In this document: positions 11,099 to 21,954 of the stretch, piece after piece
Layout: each line of letters begins with the position of its first letter
How positions within the stretch are numbered: the first letter of the stretch is position 1
From: Orychophragmus violaceus
Taxonomy: Eukaryota; Streptophyta; Magnoliopsida; Brassicales; Brassicaceae
Reading direction: 5' to 3'
Assembly: GCA_030180135.1 (NCBI GenBank)
Contig: CM058240.1
Span: 5,001-69,000, forward strand
DNA: 64,000 bases
Program-made: the position numbers and the translations under genes
Notes under the pieces: generated by a model
What the model was told of the DNA's origin: nothing
What the model saw: only the letters and a program-made list of their open reading frames with translations
The model's database searches: none

Positions 11099-11337
11099 CA
11101 CTGTCGGACCCAGGTTTATTTTTTAGGGGTTCATATAGTCTAATATGAAAGATAAATGAAGAAAAAAGAAGCAATCTTAGTGATGTAGGGGGTTGAACTC
11201 GGGAATGGGGTGTCATTGGTAGGGGTAAATACATCAACTGAGCTAACAAATCTTTAGGTACAATGAGCAAAACACTTAATATATATATTTAACCGGGTTC
11301 ATCTGAACTCCCATTTCACCATGTAGGTCCGTCCCTG
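11099..11337. mobile_element. hAT-type MITE with 8-bp target duplication
   Basis: A 239-bp non-coding element. The left end CACTGTCGGACCCAG and the complement of the right end (CAGGGACGGACCTAC) form imperfect terminal inverted repeats of about 15 bp. The identical 8-bp sequence TATAGCTC flanks it at 11091-11098 and 11338-11345. An 8-bp duplication and ends of this type point to the hAT superfamily, mobilised in trans. Confidence 0.85.
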
Positions 11338-11345
11338 TATAGCTC

Positions 11346-11705
11346 ATATCTAGGTGTATGTAATAAGTGTGTTGATGTAATTTTGCATGTGTTTCTGATT
11401 GTATCCAAACAATGTCTTTATTAATGAAGTTATGATTTAGTCGGAAAAAAAAAACGATGGATCGATATATAGTGCATCTTAATTCAGCAAATTCTAATCG
11501 ACACATGTTGCTTGACTTAACCTAATGGACTCAATATTTTTAGCTGTTAATTTGCAGAATTAGAATAATTTCTTTAAAGTAATCTTAAAAAATGTAAAAA
11601 AGTTACAGAAATGTAGAAGTTTCTGAAATGATTGGAGAGGTGCGAACCAGAAGCAGCAAAGCAACGCTGAAAGATGCAGACGGCGCGCGTTTCTTTCTTT
11701 ATGTG

Positions 11706-11752
<47 letters not shown>

Positions 11753-11917
11753 GCCCTTATTTCTAGCAAAAACAGAGACAAGGCTTCATCATACACTTAT
11801 GTCTTTCTCTGTTTTATTTGGTAACATGAATACTCAAGAGTCAAGAGTATTAACAAATCAAACATACACCAATACAAGTATACAACCAAGAAACTCCATT
11901 TGCTTTCCATATCAGAT
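11346..11917. other. Intergenic region with (CT)n microsatellite
   Basis: Lies 3' of the minus-strand PILS gene. A run of about 22 CT dinucleotides spans about 11706-11750. No coding sequence is supported; the frame at 11628-11981 is a repeat-driven shadow that runs into the last PILS exon from the wrong strand. Confidence 0.6.
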
Positions 11918-13634
11918 TCAGGAGAGAATGGAGAGGAATATGGTTGACCACACGGTGAGGGCTAAGGATGCAACCAGGTAGGTCCACAAAAAGATGACCG
12001 AGCACTCATCTTGAGCCACGTCGAACAACTGTGCCATTGTACCTGAAATCCACAAACATATAATGATTGATTATTCCTCTCTCTAGCCAACAATGAAAGG
12101 GGTGAAGGAATCTCCAGAAAATTACTGATATTCATGGCAGGCGGCAGTGTGAACTGAAGCATGAGAACGTATCGGAAGAGAGGGTCTGGAGGAAGATAGC
12201 CTAAATTCCATGCTAACTGAACCACCCCGACCCCTACCACGGGAAGGATGATATATCTCACACAGATCACTCCCACAATCACTGATGTTTTCACGGCTGA
12301 GGAACGCAGACCCTGAACCAGGTTGCCCCCCAGTATGAGTGTGATGCAAGGAATTGTGCCGTCCCTGTCATATTAACTATACGTCAGTCGTAAGTCGTGA
12401 TGCATGTTTCCATATCTAAAAGCAGCAAGTTCGTACCCAAGTAGTTTAACTGAATCTTGGATGACTCGTAACGGGGCATTCTCTCCGATTATAAGATTCC
12501 TCAGCCAATTGGTTGCTCCGAAGACGAAACCAAGAATCTGAAATGGAACAGAAAACAACGCATCAGAGCAGCGGATCTTGTATTGATTAGAGAAATGAAA
12601 TCATGATACTTACGGCACCGATAGTGGGTGGCGCGAAGAGTTCCTCAAGAATCTGATGGAGCAAGTCCTTGATGTATGTCCGAGTAGACACCTTTTGTTT
12701 CACTTGGATTTCAAGGTCTTGGTTTTGCTGCGGCTTCAGGAGAAGAGTGTGGGGATCAGAGTCGATGTCCTTGTTGGGAGACTTGACCAAGCCGGCGGCT
12801 GCAAGAGCTTTGAACTGTGTAGCAGAGCTTCTCACCAGTTGGTAGCTGTAGGTCCAAATGTAGAAACCCCCAAGCTGCGCATGACAAATTAATTATTTCT
12901 AAAATAAGCCTGATCGAGCAGAGAATATGATATGTTTGACTTACGGCCATAGAGAAAGATGCATAGGATAGTCCAACGGATCTGCAGACACTTCGATTCC
13001 CAAAAGGACTGCCTTCCTCATCACAGATGGCTGGGACCAGAATAAGCATAAGGTTTCCCATATTGCCTATGTGAATTATTTATCATTCATGTTAGATTTC
13101 ATATGAAACTACTTTGATATAAATTTCTAGGAATGAATGAATTAATGTTACCTGAGGCACAAGTAGCGATTATGAGACCGTGAAGTTGAGGTTTTGGGTT
13201 GAGCAGTTTGACAACCAACCATCCAAGAATACCTCCAACTAGAAAGGTGATTCCAACATTTATGGGCATGAACCACCTGAAAATGTATTAACTTTTAATC
13301 AAATTATTAGGTTTCTGTGAAGAAGCTAGGTTAAGGGTGGTGCGTACCATGAAATAATGTCCTGCAATGTGACAGTCTGGGCAAGGTTGGCAAACATGAT
13401 GCATGGGGTGAAGACCACGAAGACGAGCTACGAAGGATATATATATATATGTTCATTAATTATTAGTGAACAATAATTAGAAAGAGGGAGAGGATGTACC
13501 TTATTTACGGATCTTCGGGTATCAGCCGAGAGAAGAGAGCAGTAATCGGTAGCCAAGAAAGCACCAAGGACGCTGATTAGGAGAACTTGGACTATTGGCA
13601 TTGAAGCCACCTCCAATAACTCTAAGAAACCCAT
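11918..13634 (-). CDS. PILS7: PIN-LIKES (PILS) auxin carrier family protein
   Basis: Eight exons join in frame with GT-AG introns: 13634-13500, 13427-13348, 13276-13152, 13066-12955, 12874-12614, 12537-12437, 12364-12126 and 12042-11918. The product starts MGFLELLEVASMPIVQVLL, with many hydrophobic segments split by a central hydrophilic loop near 12640-12800 (SPNKDIDSDPHTLLLKPQ). The carboxyl half holds ILGGNLVQGL and YIILPVVGVGVVQLAWNLGYLPPDPLFRYVLMLQ, typical of the Mem_trans/auxin efflux carrier fold. PILS proteins sit in the endoplasmic reticulum and affect cellular auxin. I match it to At5g65980. No frameshift seen. The start is the first ATG before the first membrane segment. Confidence 0.9.
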
Positions 13635-14541
13635 CCCTAAATTTGTTTTTCTTTTTCCAGGTTTCTTGCAGAAGAAGAAAACAGCCAATGTAAGGTAGAG
13701 GTGATATTTCTAGCCGTCTGTGTATAATGGTGGAGATGGGAGATAGTGTGTATTTATATATAAAAAACGTAGTGGAGTGGGGTACATGAAGAAGAAGAGT
13801 CCAACTTTTCAACAGGAGGAGAAGACAGACAAAAAAAAAAAGGATTACAATTTACAAGGACAAGTTGGCTTCTGGGTAATGATGCTGCGTTCAGGTGGTG
13901 CACATCAAAATTTGAAGATTCAAAGGGACGGAAAGGCTTTTGGGACCCTCTCAGGTTAATTGGTGTTGACAGAATCAATGCAAGACTCGTCGTAGTCTAG
14001 TTGCTCATTTATATAAAAACAAATTTCATGTCTTTCTTACAACTTTTTATTCTTCCCTTTGTGATCATCTATCCAGCCCAAAAAGCCAATTGAAATTTTT
14101 AACAAGAGGGTTACTACAAAACAAGCTGTCACAAACTAAATGGCCAATTTTGACCATATAATAGTATTAGTATTTGTTAAAAATATCCAACAACATAAAT
14201 TATATGAAAGATCATCCTTCCAATTTGATGCCCAAGCAGCAGCGACGGCTGCGATTGCGATGCCAAGTCCAAAGTACACATCATTCCCTTTCACATTATT
14301 TTAACATAAATCAATAACAAATGATTTGGGAGACTTTTACAAGCCACTCTGCTCAGCTGATTCCAACCCCAGTACATACACACGTGAAAAACAGTGTAAA
14401 ATATATATTTGAGGAAAACAATTTAAAATACATATATAGGCTAAAAAGCTTATTGGATTAAATCAAAATAAAAAGAAGAATACGAAGAAACCGTCGTTTG
14501 CTTTTATATTTATGTCTCAGGATAAGATTAGGGTTTAAACT
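13635..14541. other. PILS gene upstream region
   Basis: AT-rich intergenic DNA carrying the presumed promoter of the minus-strand PILS gene; TATA-like runs lie near 13752-13765. No coding sequence or transposon end is supported. It ends at the LINE target site. Confidence 0.5.
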
Positions 14542-14558
14542 AAAAGATAGTCAAATCA

Positions 14559-17500
14559 CTTCACTTTACTAATATAATAGTATCGGATGCTTCTTCTTCG
14601 TTCTCTCTGTATTATGTATATGGTAATCCGAGGCGCCACCTTCGACTTAGGCAATGAGATTTCTTCACTTCATTGTTTCAAGCCTCATCCTCCACCCGTC
14701 AACCGCTCCTCCTCTTGGGTGATTTAAACGATGTGTATGATGCTTCTGAACAGCTAGGTGGAGTCGGTAAACCATCATGGTACTTTCAACGATTTCGTAG
14801 TATGCTCCATGCTGGCGACCTGCATCAGCTTCAAACTTTTGGTGGCATGTTCTCATGGATGGGACATCGGTCCTTGGGCTTTATTCGTTCCAAACTTGAC
14901 TGTGCATTGGGTAATTCCGCCTGGTATGATCTCTTCCCTAAATCTTGGGCCCAGTTTCTCCCATGGATCGGATCCGATCACCGTCCACTCCTTGTTAATA
15001 CGGATGCCTCAGTTTGTAAGAGTGGTAAACAATTTCGTTATGACAACCGTTGGAATCGTATCGCTGCCATTTCTCAGCTCATATCTTCTATCTGGAGTTC
15101 CAAATGTCAAACTTTACCTCCCAGTCACTTTGCAGAGGCGCTCCGCCATTGCCGTAAATCTCTCTCTCAATGGCACCGTTGCAATGCTCATAATTCTCAT
15201 AAGCATATCCAACACCTCAAGGATTCTCTTCATGCCGCTTATGCTTCTGGTCCTATGGACTTTCATCTCATTGCGGACCTCAAACTCCAACTTCAATCTG
15301 AGTATCGGCTTGAGGAAGACTTTTGGCGCCTTAAGAGCAGGATCCTCTGGCTCCAGGCTGGTGATCGTAATTCCCGTTTCTTCCACTCCTCTACGGCTCA
15401 ACGCCGCATCACTAACCGCATTTCAGCCTTAGCGAACGATCAAGGGCTCATTAGTACCTCTGTGCCTGATCTCCACTCTACCATCCACCAGTATTTTACA
15501 TCCCTGTATGCCTCTCCTGCTCCCTCCTCTCTGGACTCTATAGTGCAACATATTCACCCATGCGTCACTGACTCTATGAATGCCACTTTAGTCCGCTCAG
15601 TCTCTGAGGACGAAATTGTTAGTGCCCTTAATCTTATGAATGAGGATAAATCCCCAGGTCCGGATGGTTTTACTGCAGGTTTTTATAAACATCATTGGGA
15701 AGTTATCAAAGAAAGTGTGCTTCAGTATGTCACGTTCTTTTTGATACTGGCCCACTTCCCCAGGAACTTAATCATACTCAGGTATGCCTTATCCCCAAAG
15801 TTCCCTCTCCAACGCAGGTTAAGGATCTTCGGCCCATTAGTTTATGTAATGTGGCCTATAAGCTCATCTCCAAGGTCATGGCGGAACGTCTCAAGCCCTT
15901 TCTCCAGGACATTATCACCCCTTATCAATCTGCATTCATTCCTGGTCGCCATATCACTGACAATGTCCTCATTAGTCATGAGCTGTTGCATTCTCTACGG
16001 ACCAAGCACCTCAAGTCTCCCTCTATGGCTCTCAAGTTAGATATCACTAAGGCTTTTGATAAGCTTAATTGGGATTACCTTGCAACTGTGTTGTCAAAGT
16101 TAGGCTTCTCTAGCCAATGGTGCTCTTGGGTTCTTACTTGTGTCAGGTCAATTACTTTTTCTGTATTACTTAATGGATCTCCTGGCACTCCTCTCCAACC
16201 TGCATGTGGCATACGTCAAGGCGACCCCTTGTCTCCCTACCTTTACCTCTTGTGATCTCATGGTCTCTCCTCTCTGTTATCTTATGCTACGAACTCTGCA
16301 CTCATTCATCCCTTTAAAGCTAGCCGTGGTGGACCTTCCTTTTCTCATCTTCTGTTTGCGGATGATTCCTTGCTCTTTTGTCGAGCTACTCCAGCTGAAT
16401 GCCAACAACTCTTGGAGCTTCTCCACCAATACTCGGTTGTTTCTGGCCAATTTATAAACTTTTCAAAGTCAACCATTATGTTTGGTAAAGGTATCCCACC
16501 CACTACTCAAAACACAATTACTTCAATGACTGGTATTTCCCGCATTGGTGGCTTTGGCCGGTATCTAGGTTTACCTGAGAGTGTGGGCCGTAATAAAACC
16601 GACATTTTTGCATACCTTGTTCAAAGGGTTCATGCAAAACTTGAGAACTGGACCATGAGGTTTTTATCACCTGCAGGGAGAGAAGTTCTTCTCAAATCAG
16701 TCCTTACAGCGCTGCCAACTTACTGTATGACGTGCTTCCTTCTCCCTCGTACTGTTCTGGACAACCTTACTCGCCTCCTTCGTCAGTTCTGGTGGTCTCA
16801 TTCTCCGGACAAACGCAAACTCCACTGGATTTCTTGGGATAAATTAACGCAACTCAAGCAGTATGGCGGTCTTGGCTTTAAAGATCTTTACAAGTTTAAT
16901 ATTGCCCTCTTGGCAAAACAGGGATGGAGAATGCTCTCTCAGCCTTCTTCGTTATTAACGCAAGTCTTTCAAGCTAAGTACTACCGAACAACATCGCTGC
17001 TTGACGCTACTCTAGGGCCTCGGCCGAGTCATGCTTGGCGAAGCATTCTTCAGGGTATATCTTTACTTCGCCAGGGCCTCCGTTGGCGCGTAGGCGATGG
17101 TCGCTCCATTCGTTTATGGTCGGACCCTTGGCTTGATTCCCCCCTCGCCCGGCATCATCTTGGCCTCATACCTTCCTTTCAGACCTACGTGTTGCAGATT
17201 TGATCGACGTCTCTACATTGCAATGGGCTCCAGCAACATTGGGACTTATCCTTCGTCCAGAGGACCAAGCATTGGCTCAGCGTATTCGATTGCCTTTGTC
17301 CCGCCTCCCAGATAGACCCATGTGGATTTTTAACTCGACCGGTGACTACACCGTCAAATCTGGCTATCACCAGCTCCTCAAACCTATGGTACCTCTCTCT
17401 CCGGAGGCTCAGTTTCTCTCTCAACTTAGTTGTAAAATTTGGCATTTTAATATTCCCCCTAAGATCCAGCACTTTTGGTGGAGGGTGCTTCACGATGCCC

Positions 17501-18412
17501 TCCCGGTCTCTGTCGCCTTAGCCCGTCGCCGCATTAGTGTACCTCAGGTATGTCCTCTTTGTGGATCGGAGTTAGAAACTATAGTGCATCTTCTATTTCA
17601 ATGCAGTGTTGCTCGTGAGGTTTGGGAGCTCATCTCGATTGATCTATCGAGTGTGAGTCTCAATCCAAACCCATCTCCTCTCACCTTCTTCCAGGCTTTA
17701 ATGTCGGCTGAGCCTTTGGCTGAACATCGTAACTTTATCTTTCCGTTCATTGGCTGGAAGTTGTGGAAAGCTCGCAATGAGCTGGTCTTTAATAACAACC
17801 GCTTACACATCGTCCATATACTTCAATCTTCCATTACGGATTATCGACTGTGGCACGAGGCAGTTCCTGCCCCTATCCACACTGCTCCGCAACCTGCATC
17901 TGCTTCAACTAGTTCTCCGACGACGTTCTCTGAAGTTCTTCACATGTCTTCTTCCTACTGTTGTTGCACTGATGCCTCCTGGCTTGATCCATTCTCTCGC
18001 GGAGGGATTGCATGGACTCTACACAACTCTCAGGGTAACTCTCTTCTTCGTGCTTCTGCTTCCATTGCTCCGATCTCCACCAGTCTTGAAGCCGAGGCCG
18101 TAGCTCTTCAAGAGGCAGTCTTTCATCTCCGACGACTTGGCTATCGTCATGTCTCGTTTTTTGGAGACTCTGCTTCTCTTTTTGATGCCTTGCGTAACTC
18201 TGGTCCTCCCCCTCACGTTCCGCCGGGAATTGATCATTTGGTCTACGACATCCTTCACCTGTCCGATCCTACCTTCGCTTTTCATCATATCAAGAAGCCG
18301 GCAAATGTGTTACCGGATCACCTGTCTAAAACCGCTCGTATCTCTTCTTTGCCTTTTGTAATATCTTGGACGTAACTTTTCTCTTCTAATAATAATACCG
18401 TTGACAAAAAAA
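14559..18412 (+). mobile_element. 5'-truncated LINE retrotransposon
   Basis: About 3.85 kb, ending in TAA-rich sequence and an A-tail (18405-18416). The 17-bp sequence aaaagatagtcaaatca flanks it at 14542-14558 and 18413-18429, the long variable duplication expected of target-primed reverse transcription. The element lacks ORF1 and the start of ORF2, a typical 5' truncation. It lies between PILS7 and CHY1 and hits no gene. Confidence 0.92.
14590..18375 (+). pseudogene. LINE ORF2 (endonuclease, reverse transcriptase, RNase H), frameshifted
   Basis: Domains in order: end of an APE-type endonuclease (VYGNPRRHL near 14617, LLLLGDLND near 14710, GSDHRPLL near 14970), reverse transcriptase (DKSPGPDGF near 15645, LDITKAFDKLNWDYL near 16038, GIRQGDPLSPYL near 16208, FADDSLLF near 16358), a zinc-knuckle-like zf-RVT region (CPLCGSELETIVHLLFQC near 17551) and a plant-type RNase H (DASWLDPFSRGGIAW near 17970, EAEAVALQEA, GDSASLFDAL). 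Frame breaks occur near 14655, 15700, 16255-16350 and 17200, so no single product can be made. The catalytic FADD motif survives. Confidence 0.9.
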
Positions 18413-18599
18413 AAAAGATAGTCAAATCATTATTTTAACAAGAAAAAGGTAAGAATTGGTTTTGTGGTAGATCGAGTCCTTGGAGATAAGATTGCATTAC
18501 ATGGAATGGCGTGTCTACACAGTTTGCAAATTGAAATTTAGATTTGAAACTGAAAAGCTCCACCATTTGACCAAAACAAAGCCCATTATTTAAAATCCT

Positions 18600-18680
18600 A
18601 CTGGCCCAACATATTTTTCGACAAGCAGTTTATATGCTCAATGGGCTATAAAGTACAGATGGGCCCAACATCAATTTCCT
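18600..18680. promoter_or_regulatory. Site II-like GGCCCA cluster upstream of CHY1
   Basis: Within 80 bp lie tggcccaaca (about 18602), atgggct (about 18640) and gggcccaac (about 18661), roughly 160-220 bp before the CHY1 ATG. GGCCCA/TGGGCC motifs bind TCP factors in plant promoters of metabolic and housekeeping genes. Presence of the motifs is seen; their role is inferred. Confidence 0.4.
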
Positions 18681-18821
18681 GAAAAGAGGATTAAAAAAAA
18701 AAAACATTTCACCTGGATCCCTCGTTGCTGCTCTGGTTGCGTCGGAGGAGGATAATTAATAGATGCAAAGGCGAATCTGACCCGTCAGAGGTAAGAGAAG
18801 AACAAGACGACAACAGGCGAG

Positions 18822-21507
18822 ATGGCCTCTCAGTCTCACTCTCAGGTATCTTTTGTCTTCTCTAACTCGAATCAATTCGTCCCTCCCTGAATCAGTTAAA
18901 TCACAGGTTTTGGTGGAAGAGAAATCGAGTGTTAGAATTTTGACATTAAACAGACCAAAGCAGCTGAATGCTCTGTCCTTCCCCATGGTATTGAATCTTT
19001 CCCGTCTTGTTTCCTGTATTAATTTCATCCTATTCTCCTGAATCAATCTTCTCTAGATCTCTCGGTTGCTGCAACTGCTCCTTGCATATGAGGACGACCC
19101 CAGTGTGAAACTTGTCATCCTAAAGGTAATCACGATCCTTATCTCTTCCTTTTGCACACACCAGTGAATAACTTTTCCACAGGGTCGCGGAAGAGCCTTT
19201 TGTGCTGGTGGAGATGTTTCAGCTGTTGTTCGTGATATCAGACAGGGTATATATACCCTCCCATCTTTCTTTTCCTTTTCTTACTTTCAGCTTGTACACT
19301 ACTACATACTCTTTTATTTTTCCAATGGTCTAGGCAATTGGAGACTCGGTGCCAAGTTCTTCTCTGATGAATACGTGCTCAACTATGTTATGGCCACGTA
19401 TAGCAAAGCTCAGGTCTCACCATACTGTCCCTCCTTTCACTGAATGTGTATAAGCTCATTTGTTCGTTTTCCCTACTCATAGGTTTCAATTTTGAATGGT
19501 ATTGTCATGGGAGGCGGTGCTGGTGTCTCCGTCCATGGTCGATTTCGTATTGCAACTGAGAACACGGTATTTCTTTCTATCTTAATGACGATGTCCATGG
19601 ATAACAAATACATGGCTCTGAAATTTGCTTATATCATTCCATAACTTTTTGAGTTTCTCCAAGGTTTTTGCCATGCCTGAGACAGCTCTGGGTCTCTTTC
19701 CGGATGTAGGCGCTTCCTACTTCTTGTCAAGGCTCCCTGGATTTTTTGGTAACAAAACTCATTCGTTTCTGCATGTCTTTCTTCAAACTCACAAATTTTT
19801 TTGAGCCTATCTCCCTCTCTCACCCTTCCTGTCTTCTTGTTCGGGAGAGTATGTTGGCCTCACAGGAACTAGGTTAGATGGTGCCGAAATGCTTGCTTGT
19901 GGTCTTGCAACTCATTTTGTGTCTTCAATGGTATGCACTTGCATCTTTACTATTTCCCATCGCCGGGGTAATAGCAACTTGACATGCTAAAAACTAGAAT
20001 GCCGTTGATTTTGTTTGTTTGTTTGAACAAATGGACTATGACAGCTGGTGATGCAAAATTTTGTGTGCTTGAAATGGCACAATGGACATAGAATACTTTA
20101 CAAGAAGTTGTGTCTCTGGCTGTCATTTTTCTTGCCAAGGACTGATCGAGGTGTCTGTCGTGTCTTGCACTATAGTTATATGTCTTTGGAACAGTCTTGC
20201 TCAGCATGCTTATTTTCTCGAGCTTGATAGTTTCTGTCGACTGTTACAACTTATAAGTGTCTATTTGACTTTTTACACTTGCGTTTTTTTTTATAGCTGC
20301 TAGTGTCAAGCACTATTTATTTCGCCAAGGATAGTTACTTAGTCAGGTTAATCCTTGTCACAGAGGTTGACTGCATTGGAAGAAGATCTTTGCAGAGTTG
20401 ATTCAAGTGATCTAACCTTTGCCTCGACAATTATCGATGCATACACTCAGCATCCGCACCTGAAACAGCAGAGTGCTTACCACAGGCAAGTGTATATGTT
20501 ATATCTTTAAATTCTTTAGATTGTACTTGAGTTTGCTGAATATCTTTTGTCAGACCAACATCCCAGACATTCTAGGTCCTGTGCTTAAACATTTAATCTG
20601 TTATTGATCATGATTACATTACATGTTTTGAAAATTCCAACCTTGTATTGGTGTCAGCTTTCAATTGCTCTTTACCGAATCCATTTCTTATTAGAACTTG
20701 AATGGAAGATTTGTGCGGGATCATAAAAGTGCAGAGGACAGCTGTTTCGTTTGTTTCTATACGCAGGTTAGATGTTATTGATAGATGCTTTTCGGGGAGA
20801 ACAGTCGAAGAAATTGTATCTGCACTTGTAAGTTTTCCATCTATATATACGATATGCTGACTTGCGATCCTGGGTTGACTGATTTACCTTTGACGATGCA
20901 TTCTACCATTATCTTCGTTGCTTAGGAGAAAGAGGCCAGTGATGATTGGATTTCGGCTACCATTCGAGCAGTGAAAAAGGCTTCACCAGCAAGCCTTAAA
21001 GTGTCTCTTAGATCGGTTAGTTCCTGGAATGCATCAATATTCAGAGAGAATGATGGGATAGACTGACTGTGTATATATATATTTTCAGATAAGAGAAGGA
21101 AGATTGCAGGGAGTGGGGCAGTGTCTTAGCCGTGAGTATAGAATGGTGTGTCATGTGATTAAGGGAGAAATAAGCAAAGATTTTGTGGAGGTTTTGTCAG
21201 CTTTCTAGATTGTATCTTCTTCCTGAAACTGCCCTTGTTGTAGAGAGATAATTGTCTTTCTTATGCAGGGATGCAGAGCCATATTGATAGAGAAAGATAA
21301 GAATCCAAAGGTTTAACAATTATCTCTCGCCACTGTGGTTCTCTATTGTATAATGCCTAATACTGAAAATTGCAGTGGGAGCCATGGCGGCTGGAGGAGA
21401 TGAAGGATAGCATGGTAGAGCAGTACTTCAAGAGAGTGGAGGAAGAGGAGGATCTAAAGCTTCCACCAAGGAAAAACTTGCCTGCTTCAGCAATGGCAAA
21501 GCTGTAA
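18822..21507 (+). CDS. CHY1: 3-hydroxyisobutyryl-CoA hydrolase, peroxisomal
   Basis: A multi-exon gene starting MASQSHSQVLVEEKSSVRILTLNRPKQLNAL and ending ASAMAKL. It is a crotonase-fold hydrolase acting in peroxisomal valine catabolism and affecting beta-oxidation. Landmarks: LNRPKQLNAL, GRGRAFCAGGD (oxyanion-hole glycines), VSILNGIVMGGGAGVSVHGRFRIATENT, and FAMPETALGLFPDVGASYFLSRLPG carrying the acidic catalytic region. The C-terminal tripeptide AKL is a PTS1-type peroxisomal signal. Exons join in frame throughout; the first is only 24 nt (18822-18845). The intron at 20486-20766 starts with GC (AG|gcaagt) rather than GT, the only junction that keeps YHRLDVID in frame. Closest to At5g65940. 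It ends 447 bp before the KCBP ATG. Confidence 0.93.
20486..20487 (+). other. GC 5' splice site in CHY1
   Basis: The donor reads CACAG|GCAAGT and pairs with the acceptor tacgcag at about 20766. No GT donor gives the conserved YHRLDVIDRCFS junction in frame. GC-AG introns are a known minority class in plants. Confidence 0.7.
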
Positions 21508-21954
21508 AGTAAAGAATGTGATGGAGCACTATGGTTTGGGTCTGAGAAGGAAAAGAAATTTAACAAACAAGGCATGTGTTGAATTGGCGTTGCATATAGA
21601 CAGTAGTACATAGGTGAAATAATAATACAAAACAGTCAAAAGAAGAAAAGATTGTTATTATTATTGTAATGAGAGATGACACCAAAGCAGAGAGATGGTT
21701 GGAGGCACAACCATGGCCAATGGACGTGGAGGCACGTCTCTTTTTTCATCAGTTCATTTATTTGGACAACACACAAACGGAGACAACGACGCCTAGTGAT
21801 TCCTCCTTGCTTGAGATTAACACTAAACAAAGGAATTAGCAAGCAAATCAACTGAGGGGCAATTAAAAAACTCCCGTGACTCTCCAACCCAACATTTCTG
21901 GCAAATTGTGCTCCGGCCAGATCTGACAGCAATCTCTCTTTTTCTTCGGGGGAA

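Noticed and set aside
14758..15432. 224-aa ORF overlapping the LINE
   Set aside because: Out-of-frame shadow of the endonuclease to reverse-transcriptase region.
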